The position numbers were made by a program, and so were the translations under genes. From positions 186,001-250,000 of the forward strand of contig JAEWIS010000053.1 in assembly GCA_023386955.1 (NCBI GenBank): 64,000 nucleotides of DNA. The letters are read 5' to 3'. The notes below the pieces were generated by a model that saw nothing but the letters and a program-made list of their open reading frames with translations, was not told the origin of the DNA and ran no database searches. Numbering within the stretch: position 1 is the first letter of the stretch; the number at the start of each line of letters is the position of its first letter. Shown piece by piece: positions 7,695 to 16,192 of the stretch. The DNA comes from Bacillota bacterium (GTDB taxonomy: Bacteria; Bacillota; Bacilli; Paenibacillales; NBRC-103111).

Positions 7695-9362
7695 CCAGCT
7701 GTCCTTCAGCGCTACAATCCGGTTGAATACCGGGCGGCCTTGTGTATGCAGCTCCTTGTCCGCGCAAAAATAACCGTGGCGGATAAACTGGAAATGCTCC
7801 TCAGGGAAAGCATCGCGGATAACCGGTTCAATCTTCACATGTCTTAGCACCGTCCGGGAGGCGGGATTGATCCGTAAGCTCCAATCCGGCTCCTCCTCCT
7901 TGGGCAGCTCATCATGAATCAGCAGCCTGTCGAACAAATGTACCTCCGCCTCTACCGCATGGGAAGCGGAAACCCAGTGAATCGTCCCCTTCACCTTCCG
8001 CTCCGTAAACCCGCTGCCGCTTTTGGTGCGGGGGTCATATGTGCACAATAACTCGGTGATTTCTCCAGTATGGGGGTCCTTGACCACCTCCTGGCACCGG
8101 ATGAAATAAGCCCCCTTCAGCCGTACCTCACCGCCCGGGAACAACCGGTGGAAACCCTTGGGCGGCTCCTCCATAAAATCCTCCCGCTCGATAAACAGTG
8201 TCCCCGAGAAAGGCACCAGACGTTTACCCAATTCTTCATTTTCGCTGTTGTTTTCGATTTCCAGAAGCTCCGTCCCGGCTCCGGGATAATTGGTGATGGT
8301 CACCTTCAACGGATGGAGAACCGCCATTAGGGTGACGGTGTTGTGCTTCAGCTCTTGTCTGGCACAATGCTCCAGCAGTGTGATATCAACCGTTGTCTGT
8401 GCCCGGATATTGCCGGTCTCTTCAATAAAACGGCGGATGCTTGCGGGGGTGAAGCCCCTCCGCCGGAGGCCGCGGATGGTAGGCAGCCGCGGGTCATCCC
8501 AGCCGTCCAGATAACCCCCTAGGACCAATTGGCGCAAAAAACGTTTGCTGGTGACAACTCCCGTAATATTCAGCCGTCCGAATTCCCGTTGGCGGGGAGG
8601 CTCATGGATGCCGAGCCCCTTCAGCACCCATTCGTATAAGGGACGGTGATCCCTGAACTCATTGGAGCAGAGGGAATAGGTGATTCCTTCGATGGCATCC
8701 TGGATGGGATGGGCAAAATCATAGGTCGGATATATGCACCAGCTGCGTCCGGTACGGTAATGCTCCGCATGGATGATCCGGTAGAGAACCGGGTCCCGGA
8801 GATTGATGTTGGGGGAGGCCATATCGATTTTGGCCCGGAGCACCTTGGACGTGGCGGGATGTTCACCCCGCTTCATTTCCTCCAACAAGGCCAGATTTTC
8901 TTCGGGTGAACGCTCCCGCCACGGGCTGTTCCGGCCCGGCTCCGTCAAGGTTCCTCTGTAGTTGGTCATTTCCTCGGGCGTCAGATCGCAGACATAGGCC
9001 TTGCCGGCCTGGATCAGCTTCACAGCAGCGGCATAAACCTCGGCGGAATAATCAGAGCCGTAATAAATATGCCGGCCCGGATCATAGCCCAACCACCGGA
9101 TGTCCTCGATAATCGCCTTGACATAAGCGGCGTCCTCCTTCAGCGGATTGGTATCGTCCATCCGCAAGTGGAACTCGCCGCCATAACGCTGAGCCGCCAT
9201 ATAACTGGTATGGATGGCATAGACGCTGCCGATATGCAGATAACCGTTTGGCTCCGGCGGGAACCGGGTGCACATCCCTCTGGAGAAAGGCTCCGAATCC
9301 AGCTCCTCCGCAATTTGCCGCAGCAGAAAATGTTCTTCCTCTTGATCCTTTTCGTAACTCAT
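7674..9362 (-). CDS. glnS: Glutaminyl-tRNA synthetase
   Basis: A 562-residue class I synthetase that charges tRNA-Gln directly. The HIGH motif is PNGYLHIGS (about residues 38-46). The second signature reads GVVTSKRFL, with Thr in place of the usual Met of MSKRK. The GlnRS-specific block WDDPRLPTIRGLRRRGF follows, then the C-terminal anticodon-binding beta-barrels ending HGYFCADKELHTQGRPVFNR. Start at 9362 with AGGAGGGG upstream. Many Firmicutes make Gln-tRNA only by the GatCAB amidotransferase route, so a dedicated GlnRS is noteworthy. It has its own T-box leader. Confidence 0.95.
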   Translation of the reverse strand: MSYEKDQEEEHFLLRQIAEELDSEPFSRGMCTRFPPEPNGYLHIGSVYAIHTSYMAAQRYGGEFHLRMDDTNPLKEDAAYVKAIIEDIRWLGYDPGRHIYYGSDYSAEVYAAAVKLIQAGKAYVCDLTPEEMTNYRGTLTEPGRNSPWRERSPEENLALLEEMKRGEHPATSKVLRAKIDMASPNINLRDPVLYRIIHAEHYRTGRSWCIYPTYDFAHPIQDAIEGITYSLCSNEFRDHRPLYEWVLKGLGIHEPPRQREFGRLNITGVVTSKRFLRQLVLGGYLDGWDDPRLPTIRGLRRRGFTPASIRRFIEETGNIRAQTTVDITLLEHCARQELKHNTVTLMAVLHPLKVTITNYPGAGTELLEIENNSENEELGKRLVPFSGTLFIEREDFMEEPPKGFHRLFPGGEVRLKGAYFIRCQEVVKDPHTGEITELLCTYDPRTKSGSGFTERKVKGTIHWVSASHAVEAEVHLFDRLLIHDELPKEEEPDWSLRINPASRTVLRHVKIEPVIRDAFPEEHFQFIRHGYFCADKELHTQGRPVFNRIVALKDSWKKPEGK

Positions 9363-9394
9363 GTTAACCCCTCCTAAAGTGATAAATTGAACGC

Positions 9395-9687
9395 AAAAAA
9401 ACTCCGACCTCCAAGACAAAGATTGTCTTGGGGACGAAGTTTCGCGGTGCCACCCCAGTTCAACGGGCATGTCGCCATACCCGTCCTCATTTCAAGTACG
9501 GCAAAGCCCAAAGGCTCTGCGATACTCCAGCTCTGTAACGGGAGCGCCCGTCAGCCATCCCCCTGCGGGTTCCGGACTGCTGTTCGGAGTCTTGGTTCGG
9601 GTCAAGGCGCCAGACTCCTTCGCAGCTGCCGGAGCTCTCTGTACAAGCGTATTTGCCCTACTCTTCTCGTCATCACGTTTCGATTTA
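9395..9687 (-). promoter_or_regulatory. T-box riboswitch leader of glnS
   Basis: Read on the minus strand, the T-box consensus GGGGTGGCACCGCG lies at 9456-9443. It is followed by a strong terminator hairpin (9442-9395) built on CCAAGACAA / TTGTCTTGG and ending in a U-run. Stem I landmarks are present: AGAGTA near 9664-9659 and CAGAGAGC at 9641-9634. Two adjacent CAG triplets at 9582-9577 are the best candidates for a glutamine specifier. Uncharged tRNA-Gln should favour the antiterminator and so switch on glnS. Confidence 0.9.
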
Positions 9688-9693
9688 TCTTGG

Positions 9694-9722
9694 ATCATAA
9701 CAAACTGCGGCAGGTTTGTAAA
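9694..9722 (-). promoter_or_regulatory. Promoter of the glnS T-box transcript
   Basis: Minus strand TTTACA (9722-9717) and TATGAT (9699-9694) with a 17-bp spacer. Confidence 0.65.
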
Positions 9723-9986
9723 CGGGCAGGTTGTGAGCTGGAGGGAGGTGGGAGGTGGATGCTGTTAATTGCATAAAAAATGATAACGAACATCAAATGT
9801 ATCTCATTCCAAGTAGCGATCATTTTATGGCGCTTACACAACGCTCTTACCAACGAAACCCCTGGAAACATGAAAGTTTGACCAAAAACAAAACAATACG
9901 AAAACAAACGAAAATATATTGATAATGAAATGAAATTAATAGATAATAAGTTTATTGAAAACGATGATAAACGGGAGTGAACGAAA
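9723..9986. other. Intergenic region between glnS leader and glpX, with possible DeoR-type operators
   Basis: AT-rich in its right half. ATAACGAACAT at 9783-9793 equals one half of the E. coli GlpR operator. ACGAAAA occurs several times close to the glpX start (9897-9985). These could be sites for the DeoR-family regulator encoded downstream, but no experiment or second locus supports it here. No gene is seen. Confidence 0.35.
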
Positions 9987-11012
9987 ATGAAAGACTGGTC
10001 AGCCCTTCCCAATTGTTATGATCCCATGAAGCTTCTGGGCTTGGAGCTTGTAGAGGTATGTGAAGCTGCGGCGGTGGCGTCCGCCCATTGGATCGGCCGG
10101 GGCAAAAAGAACGAAGCGGACGATGCGGCTACTACTGCTATGCGTCTTTTGCTGAATCGGCTGCCTATGCGGGGAACTGTGGTAATAGGCGAAGGGGAGC
10201 TGGACGAGGCTCCTATGCTCTACATCGGGGAAGAGCTGGGCACCGGCAGCGGACCTGCCGTGGATATTGCCGTGGACCCTCTGGAAGGAACCAGTCTTGT
10301 AGCGGACGGCCGGGAAAATGCCATTTCGGTAATCGCCTTGGCGCCCCGGGGAGGCCTGCTTCACGCTCCCGATATGTATATGGAGAAAATCGCTGTAGGG
10401 CCGGAGGCCAAGGGCTGTGTGGATCTGGACCGCAGTGTGGTGGAGAATGCCGTAGCGGTGGCGGAGGCTTTGCGGAAGCCCGCCTCGGAGGTCACCATCG
10501 CCATACAGAAGCGGGAGCGGCATGAGGAAGCCATCGCCGCCTTACGGGAGGCGGGCTTCAAGGTGATGACCTTCCAGGAGGGAGACGTATCCGCGGCGGT
10601 GGCGACGGCGGTTTCCGGCTCGGAAGTGGATATGTTCTATGGCATCGGCGGTGCGCCGGAGGGGGTTGTGTCTGCGGTGGCGCTGCGGTGCCTGGGCGGG
10701 GACATGCAGGGCAGGCTATTGCCCCAGGACCGGGTGGAGGCGGACCGCTGCCGCCGGATGGGAATCAAGGATTGCCGGGTCATTCTGCGTCTGGAGGATA
10801 TGGTCCGCTCTGACGATTGTCTGTTTGCGGCGACGGGCATCACCGAAAGCCCGATGCTTCAAGGGGTGAAACGGCAGCAGGATCAATGGCTGACCCATTC
10901 CATGCTGGCTTTGGGACGGAAGCGGCAGATGTATTTCCTGAAGAATCTCCGGGCCCAGCCTGCCGAAGAGAACAACTCACCGGTCCAGCGTGAGCCGGCA
11001 TTATGTGTTTGA
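9987..11012 (+). CDS. glpX: Class II fructose-1,6-bisphosphatase
   Basis: A 341-residue GlpX-type phosphatase that converts fructose 1,6-bisphosphate (or sedoheptulose 1,7-bisphosphate) to the monophosphate. The family signatures GEGELDEAPMLYIGEELG and DIAVDPLEGTSLVADG, which bind metal and phosphate, are intact. CGGGAGTG lies upstream of ATG 9987. It leads a three-gene operon with a DeoR-type repressor and an RpiB-like isomerase, which suggests a dedicated sugar-phosphate route rather than general gluconeogenesis. Confidence 0.92.
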   Translation: MKDWSALPNCYDPMKLLGLELVEVCEAAAVASAHWIGRGKKNEADDAATTAMRLLLNRLPMRGTVVIGEGELDEAPMLYIGEELGTGSGPAVDIAVDPLEGTSLVADGRENAISVIALAPRGGLLHAPDMYMEKIAVGPEAKGCVDLDRSVVENAVAVAEALRKPASEVTIAIQKRERHEEAIAALREAGFKVMTFQEGDVSAAVATAVSGSEVDMFYGIGGAPEGVVSAVALRCLGGDMQGRLLPQDRVEADRCRRMGIKDCRVILRLEDMVRSDDCLFAATGITESPMLQGVKRQQDQWLTHSMLALGRKRQMYFLKNLRAQPAEENNSPVQREPALCV

Positions 11013-11071
11013 ATCCACCGGCAAAAGGTGGTAAGGTGGGTTTATCCTATGAATGCTGCAGGTGATTTCTG

Positions 11072-11875
11072 TTGTCCAAAAATTTAATGGCAGACGAGCG
11101 CAGGTCGCTCCTGATCGAATATTTGATCAAACACCAGCGGGCGACGGTAAAGGAGCTTTCCCTGGAGCTGCAGGTTTCCGAAGCTACGCTGCGGACGGAT
11201 TTGAACCTGCTGGAGGAGGAAGGCATTCTCCGCCGGATCCATGGCGGGGCCGTGCTGGTGGCCCAGCAGCAAGTGGTGCCTGCGGGCTCGTCCTTCAGCT
11301 TTTCCGCCCGGGAAAAGAAGAACACCGATGAAAAAGCGGCCATCGGCCAAAAGGCCATGGATTTCCTCCAGGAGGGGCAGTGCATCATGATTGATGCCAG
11401 CACCACCGCCCTGGAGCTGGCCAAGAGCCTCAAGCGGACCCAAATCAAGCTGACGGTGATTACCAGCGGAATTTATACGGCGTTGGAGCTGAAGGATAAC
11501 CCGTATCTCCACGTGATTCTCATCGGAGGTGTGCTGCGTATGGGCTCGGGCGCAATCGAAGGCACCTTGGGTGCAGGTATATTAGGCGAGGTTCGCGCCG
11601 ATCTGCTTTTTACCTCCCCCGCGGGTTTCAAGCCCGACAGCGGACTGATGGATTTTAACGTCTATGAGGTGGAGCTGAAGCGGAGGATGGTGGAGTCTGC
11701 GGACCGGGTTGTCGCCCTGATCGACAGCACCAAGTTCAATGTGGGCTCCATCGCCAGCTACGCCCAGTCCGGCAAAATCCATGACGTCATCACAGATACC
11801 GGAACACCGCCGGAGATGATCCGGCAATTGGAGGAGTCGGGAATCCGGGTGTCCACGGTCAGAGCACAGAGGTAG
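11072..11875 (+). CDS. DeoR/GlpR-family transcriptional regulator
   Basis: A 267-residue repressor. The N-terminal winged helix reads ERRSLLIEYLIKHQRATVKE and goes on to the usual LRRIHGGA end. The C-terminal DeoRC domain, which binds a sugar phosphate, shows MIDASTTALELAKSL and LIGGVLRMGSGAIEG. It starts at a TTG codon with AGGTGA 7 bases upstream. It lies between glpX and the rpiB-like gene and most likely controls this operon in response to one of its phosphorylated intermediates. Confidence 0.9.
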   Translation: MSKNLMADERRSLLIEYLIKHQRATVKELSLELQVSEATLRTDLNLLEEEGILRRIHGGAVLVAQQQVVPAGSSFSFSAREKKNTDEKAAIGQKAMDFLQEGQCIMIDASTTALELAKSLKRTQIKLTVITSGIYTALELKDNPYLHVILIGGVLRMGSGAIEGTLGAGILGEVRADLLFTSPAGFKPDSGLMDFNVYEVELKRRMVESADRVVALIDSTKFNVGSIASYAQSGKIHDVITDTGTPPEMIRQLEESGIRVSTVRAQR

Positions 11876-11881
11876 AAGCGG

Positions 11882-12355
11882 ATGAGAATCGGAATAGGCA
11901 GTGACCATCTTGGTTTTGAATTGAAGGAAAAGCTGAAGGATTATCTGGCAGGCCGCGGCTATGAGGTGACGGACTACGGCTGTCCCAGCACGGAGCATGT
12001 GGATTATCCCGATATCGCGTTCCAGGTAGCGGGCCAGGTGCTGTCCGGGAACCACCCGAGAGCGGTGCTGGTATGCGGCACCGGCAACGGCATGACCATC
12101 GCCGCCAACAAGGTGAAGGGCATCCGGGCGGCGCTTTGCCATGATCCCGTATCCGCAGAACGGGCGGGCAAAAGCAACGACGCCCAGATTCTCTGTATGG
12201 GGGCGTTAATTATTGATTTCGAGAAGGCCAAGGAGGTTGTGGACCTGTGGCTGGCTTCGGAATTCCAGGGTGGCCAATCCGCCCGCAAAATCGCAAAAAT
12301 CCGGCAGCGTGAAGAAAGCGGAGAGTTGGATTCGGAGTCTCCCGGCTTCTGCTGA
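11882..12355 (+). CDS. RpiB/LacAB-family sugar-phosphate isomerase
   Basis: A 157-residue aldose-ketose isomerase of the RpiB fold. SDHLGFELK (phosphate and ring contacts) and the catalytic Cys in VCGTGNGMTIAANKVKG (C65) are present. The His that opens the ribose ring in typical RpiB (motif HND) is replaced: the sequence here is AGKSNDAQIL, with Ser98. The C-terminus also extends about 15 residues beyond the usual end. The enzyme may therefore act on a sugar phosphate other than ribose 5-phosphate, such as a hexose 6-phosphate. Six bases separate it from the deoR gene. Confidence 0.8.
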   Translation: MRIGIGSDHLGFELKEKLKDYLAGRGYEVTDYGCPSTEHVDYPDIAFQVAGQVLSGNHPRAVLVCGTGNGMTIAANKVKGIRAALCHDPVSAERAGKSNDAQILCMGALIIDFEKAKEVVDLWLASEFQGGQSARKIAKIRQREESGELDSESPGFC

Positions 12356-12373
12356 ATAAACCATCGTTACATA

Positions 12374-12413
12374 AAAAACCCCCTTGCTTCCTGACGGAAG
12401 TCCGGGGGTTTTG
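12374..12413. terminator. Bidirectional intrinsic terminator
   Basis: Hairpin AACCCCC...CTTCC / GGAAG...GGGGGTT with A-run on the left and T-run on the right, between the convergent rpiB-like and LTA synthase genes. Confidence 0.85.
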
Positions 12414-12420
12414 TGTTGAT

Positions 12421-14517
12421 TTAACGTTCCAGCTTGAAGGCGGGAGTTTCGGCAATGACGGTATCCTTGCTATCAATCACATGGATCTTGATCTCCAAGG
12501 GAGTGCCGGCTTTGTTTAGCTCGGCAGGGATTGTAGCCAGAAGCTTCTCATGGCAATCATACGTGCTTTTGACCGTTTTGCCATTGACTACAACTGTGGA
12601 GAGCTCGGGGAAGTTATGCCCCGCAATTTCCACCTTCATGTCATGTCCCGGGGCTGCTGCGGGATCCACGGGGGTAACGGAGGTGATGTCCATGGTCCCC
12701 AGTCCGAGGATAAAATTGGGCGACAGGATTTTGTCCTTAATCTCGGCGTAGCCGTGCTGTTCCCCAAACATGATATCGTACTGCAGCTTCTCATAATCCT
12801 TCAGATCCTCCGCCTTGATATTCATCCTGGCGTAATAGTCCTGCGGCGGGATAACAGGGATTTTCTTGTAGAGCTCCTTCAGATAATCCGTATAATAAGT
12901 GCCCTTCAGCTGTGCCTTCTCCAGAATATACGGCCCCAGGAAGGAGGGGCTCATATAGAGATCCTCGCGCCCTTCGGGAAGATAATTGTTCCAGATCAGG
13001 AGCGGAGTGCGGTACATTTTGGTGAGAAAATCCGGATCGTCGGTTCCGCTGATGTACTTGGCATCAATAAAGCCCTTGTAATCATCGCCCAGGGAGGGCA
13101 GATGGTCCCCGAAGAACACCAGAATGGTCGGTTCGTTAGTCTGGCTGAAATGATCCACCAGCTTCAGGAGCATCCGGTCTGCGCCGTTAATGCCCTGGGA
13201 GAGTGTCTCCAGGAAACCCTTGGCCTGTCCGTCAACACCGCTGATTTTGAAGGTGTTTTCCTTGAACTTGCCGGGCCAGAAGTGGAAGTGGTTTTCCATG
13301 GTATTCGTGAAGATCATGTCAGGACCGGAGCTGGCCTTGCTTTCCTTAATGATGAGATTGGCGGCTTCGTCGTCAGCCAGATAAGGGCCTTCAAACTTCT
13401 GGTCGAAGAATTCCTGGCTGATAAACTTGGAGAAGCCCATATTCTTGTAAACCGTTTTGCTGTTGAAAAACCAGTTGTGGAACGGGTTGATGGACACCGT
13501 ATTGTAGCCCTGGCGGGATGCAATGGAGGCCAGCGAATCTACCTGGCGGGTCATATACTGGTTATAGGGTGTGGAGCCCGGCGGCATAAAGCGCATGCTG
13601 TTGCCGGTAAGCACCTCATATTCCACATTGGCGGTGCCTCCGCCGTATTGGGGGGAGAGCAGCCAGCCGCTGGAGAATTTTTCGGATAGCTGGTGGAAAC
13701 CGGGAATCGGGTCCTTGCTGAAGCTCAGGTTGGGGATAACCGTCGGATCCCAGAAGGCTTCACTCAGCACTACAATGATATTTGGCTTTACATCAGTCTG
13801 TCCCGCCTGTACAGGATCGCTTGCACGGTTGACGATGGCGGTAATGGCATTTTCGTCATAACCGGCCACCTTGCTGACATTCATATGATTCAGGTTCAGG
13901 AGGGTGGAGAGCATAAGACCGTTGGACAGGATATTATCCTTCTGGTTCCAAGGTTTCTCTTCAATGCCGAAAACCCCCTGCATCATGGCTTTGGGCTGAT
14001 AATAAACGAACGCAATGAAGATGGCGGCAGCCGCCACAAAGGCGATTCTTTCCTTGCCGCGGATCTTGCGGACCATCTCGGGAATGAAATACAACAAACC
14101 AAAGCTGGAAGCCACATATACGGCGATGCCGATGAGTGTTTTCGGTTTCATGATATTCTGGAGATACTGGGTCATATCCTCCGTTTCGCTGGTGAGCACG
14201 AAATCGGTGGGAAGCAAAGGAACACCAAGGATCTTCATTTTAATGCCGCTGATCAGGGACAGTAAAAAAGCGATTGCAAAAACCGTCCAATACGCCCATC
14301 GGGTACGGCCGAAAATAGCTGTAAACAGCATAAGCAGACCGGTCAGCAGAACCATATTGGCAAGAAATGCGGGTATGTGATGATACGTCCATTGAACCGC
14401 ATCCTTGGCGGAGGAACGGCTCAAAAACTCCATTAAAAAGACCAGCCATGCACCCAGTAAAAAAAGGACGTATCTGCTGCGCAAATAACGTCCCGTAGAA
14501 ATCAGCCACTTCTTCAT
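12421..14517 (-). CDS. Lipoteichoic acid synthase family protein with C-terminal Ig/TIG-like domain
   Basis: A 698-residue membrane enzyme of the LtaS group. Five N-terminal membrane segments (about residues 10-190) precede an extracellular sulfatase-fold domain that transfers glycerol phosphate from phosphatidylglycerol. The nucleophile motif GGGTANVEYEVLTG holds the catalytic Thr; NIIVVLSEAFWD and FFGDHLPSLGDDY carry metal ligands. About 90 C-terminal residues (from ITSVTPVDPAAAPGHD) resemble an IPT/TIG-type Ig fold, not part of the core LtaS enzyme. Start 14517 has GGGAGA upstream. A TATAAT on the minus strand at 14569-14564 may be its -10. Confidence 0.88.
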   Translation of the reverse strand: MKKWLISTGRYLRSRYVLFLLGAWLVFLMEFLSRSSAKDAVQWTYHHIPAFLANMVLLTGLLMLFTAIFGRTRWAYWTVFAIAFLLSLISGIKMKILGVPLLPTDFVLTSETEDMTQYLQNIMKPKTLIGIAVYVASSFGLLYFIPEMVRKIRGKERIAFVAAAAIFIAFVYYQPKAMMQGVFGIEEKPWNQKDNILSNGLMLSTLLNLNHMNVSKVAGYDENAITAIVNRASDPVQAGQTDVKPNIIVVLSEAFWDPTVIPNLSFSKDPIPGFHQLSEKFSSGWLLSPQYGGGTANVEYEVLTGNSMRFMPPGSTPYNQYMTRQVDSLASIASRQGYNTVSINPFHNWFFNSKTVYKNMGFSKFISQEFFDQKFEGPYLADDEAANLIIKESKASSGPDMIFTNTMENHFHFWPGKFKENTFKISGVDGQAKGFLETLSQGINGADRMLLKLVDHFSQTNEPTILVFFGDHLPSLGDDYKGFIDAKYISGTDDPDFLTKMYRTPLLIWNNYLPEGREDLYMSPSFLGPYILEKAQLKGTYYTDYLKELYKKIPVIPPQDYYARMNIKAEDLKDYEKLQYDIMFGEQHGYAEIKDKILSPNFILGLGTMDITSVTPVDPAAAPGHDMKVEIAGHNFPELSTVVVNGKTVKSTYDCHEKLLATIPAELNKAGTPLEIKIHVIDSKDTVIAETPAFKLER

Positions 14518-14664
14518 AGCATTTCTCCCAATGTAAACGTTGTGTAAAGCCACACTAAAACGTATTATACCATGGGCCTATTCTATGGGAAACGGCTTTT
14601 TTTCTCCATTATGCGATTTTCTCTTGAACGAATTATGAACGTTTATGGACATAGGGAACAAGGT

Positions 14665-15213
14665 TTACCAGCTCATCCTTTTGCGCAGGGAGGTGATGTG
14701 GGCGGTATGGTGCCTGCCATGCCAATCATACAAACCCAACGCTCTGCGGAGAGGCACCAGCTGCCGGCTTTCCGGATGGAAAAAAGCGCGGCTGAAATCT
14801 TCCTCACTCATCCCCTCCAGGAGCAGACACCATCTTTGGTGAAGCCCCTCTAGTAATTTCAGGGAAACCTCTATGGAGGCTGAAGAATCGGGCAACTCCG
14901 CCCACAGCTCCTCCCGGTAAGGCTTGATCACCGGCTCCTCTTCAGTCAGGGCCAGCTTAAAGCGGATGTAGGAATTCATATGGGAATCCGCTACATGGTG
15001 GACCACCTGACGAACCGTCCAGCCCTCGGGCCGGTAGGGGGTATCCAGCTGCTCTTCCGTAAGGCCTGCAACCGCCTCTCTCAGCTGGTCCGGAAGCTCG
15101 CGGATGCCTTTCGTCCAGGCGGACCTCAGCTCATCATTCCAGTCCCCGCTCCAAGAAAATTGCCCCAGCGGAAAACGCAGCTCCTCCAATGTATCCTTCT
15201 TTTGTTCGCTCAT
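14665..15213 (-). CDS. DinB/YfiT-family (bacillithiol S-transferase-like) metalloprotein
   Basis: A 182-residue four-helix-bundle protein of the YfiT/BstA branch of DinB. The three metal-binding His are visible in VVHHVADSH and in DWHGRHHTAHI near the C-terminus. Members transfer bacillithiol to electrophiles and protect against reactive compounds. Start 15213 has AAAGGAG upstream; the frame continues upstream with no ribosome site. Single gene, reading in the same direction as the lipase gene behind it. Confidence 0.85.
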   Translation of the reverse strand: MSEQKKDTLEELRFPLGQFSWSGDWNDELRSAWTKGIRELPDQLREAVAGLTEEQLDTPYRPEGWTVRQVVHHVADSHMNSYIRFKLALTEEEPVIKPYREELWAELPDSSASIEVSLKLLEGLHQRWCLLLEGMSEEDFSRAFFHPESRQLVPLRRALGLYDWHGRHHTAHITSLRKRMSW

Positions 15214-15400
15214 TCGGCACGGCTCCTTTGCTTTTGTTGGAATAATGAATATTGTACCAAAAGGAGTCGGCCGGTTGTGATGAAGAGTGGCGATGGGAAT
15301 CATCGGGCGGAGTGATGGGAAGCCAGACTGAGTTTATAAACAGACCCTACGAGGAGGCTGCCCGCCTTGGCCGCTCGGAAGGGAGTTGCTTCGGCTGGGG

Positions 15401-16102
15401 CTAGCTGCGCGGGACTGCCGTTTTATCCAGCCCTTCCTGGTAGGCTTTGAAGCTGTGGCTGCTAAAAGGGTTAATCTTGCGGTTGTGAAGCAGGTAGCTC
15501 CGGCCGCCATGCCGGTATCGCACCCCCAAGAAATCTTCCGGGGGCATAGTGGTCACCCAGTCCCCTTCATTCACCACCCGGACGCAGGAGGAGGTGCGCT
15601 TGGACAGGGCTTCCGCAAAGGGAGGATTGCCCACCCGGGGAGCGCCGAAGGTATACAGTCTGACGGAGGAGGCGGTTTTTCTTACCGCCGGGTCCATAGC
15701 ACACAGGCAGGCCAAAGCTCCTCCCAGACTGTAGCCGGTGACGTACAGCTGCTTGCGGGATTTGATCTGGGCCAAAGCCTTGCGCAAGCCGGGGCGGAGC
15801 AGCCCGTACAGCTCGGTAAATCCGGCATGGGTTCTCCAGCCTTTACCCGGCAGAAAAGGGTAGGCAGTTTGGGTGACCAGCAAATCCTTCTTCAAGTCCT
15901 CCGCATCCTTGGTGCCGCGGAAGACAATAATGAGCTGCGTGCGGGATTGTGCGATATATCCCATCCGGGGAAAACCCGGTGCCTCCAGCGCAGCAAGATA
16001 ACGGAAGCCCCGGGGAAGCTCGGGGGGCAGACCGGTCCGGTAAAGTCTTATAGCTTGTGCAATGAAAGTGGCCATGCGCAGCAGCTGGCTGTGTTCGATC
16101 AT
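15401..16102 (-). CDS. Class 3 lipase family protein
   Basis: A 233-residue alpha/beta hydrolase of the lipase class 3 family. The nucleophile elbow is VTGYSLGGALACL (GxSxG), the family block TFGAPRVGNPPFAE follows, and a catalytic Asp and His are likely at NEGDWVTTMPP and LLHNRK/SHS near the end. No signal peptide is seen, so it is probably intracellular. AAGGGGGAG precedes ATG 16102. Natural ester substrate unknown. Confidence 0.85.
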   Translation of the reverse strand: MIEHSQLLRMATFIAQAIRLYRTGLPPELPRGFRYLAALEAPGFPRMGYIAQSRTQLIIVFRGTKDAEDLKKDLLVTQTAYPFLPGKGWRTHAGFTELYGLLRPGLRKALAQIKSRKQLYVTGYSLGGALACLCAMDPAVRKTASSVRLYTFGAPRVGNPPFAEALSKRTSSCVRVVNEGDWVTTMPPEDFLGVRYRHGGRSYLLHNRKINPFSSHSFKAYQEGLDKTAVPRS

Positions 16103-16192
16103 ACAGGCTCCCCCTTGTGAGTCTTTCGTTACTACACCTTATGCAAAGCTGGAAACACATGCTATAATGTCACGTAGAGCTTACATAAGGCG

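Noticed and set aside
12550..13689. A 379-codon frame opposite LTA synthase
   Set aside because: Antisense shadow of a gene with clear catalytic motifs.
15315..15404. A 29-codon frame between bstA-like and lipase genes
   Set aside because: Weak ribosome site and overlap with the lipase 3' end; nothing recognisable.
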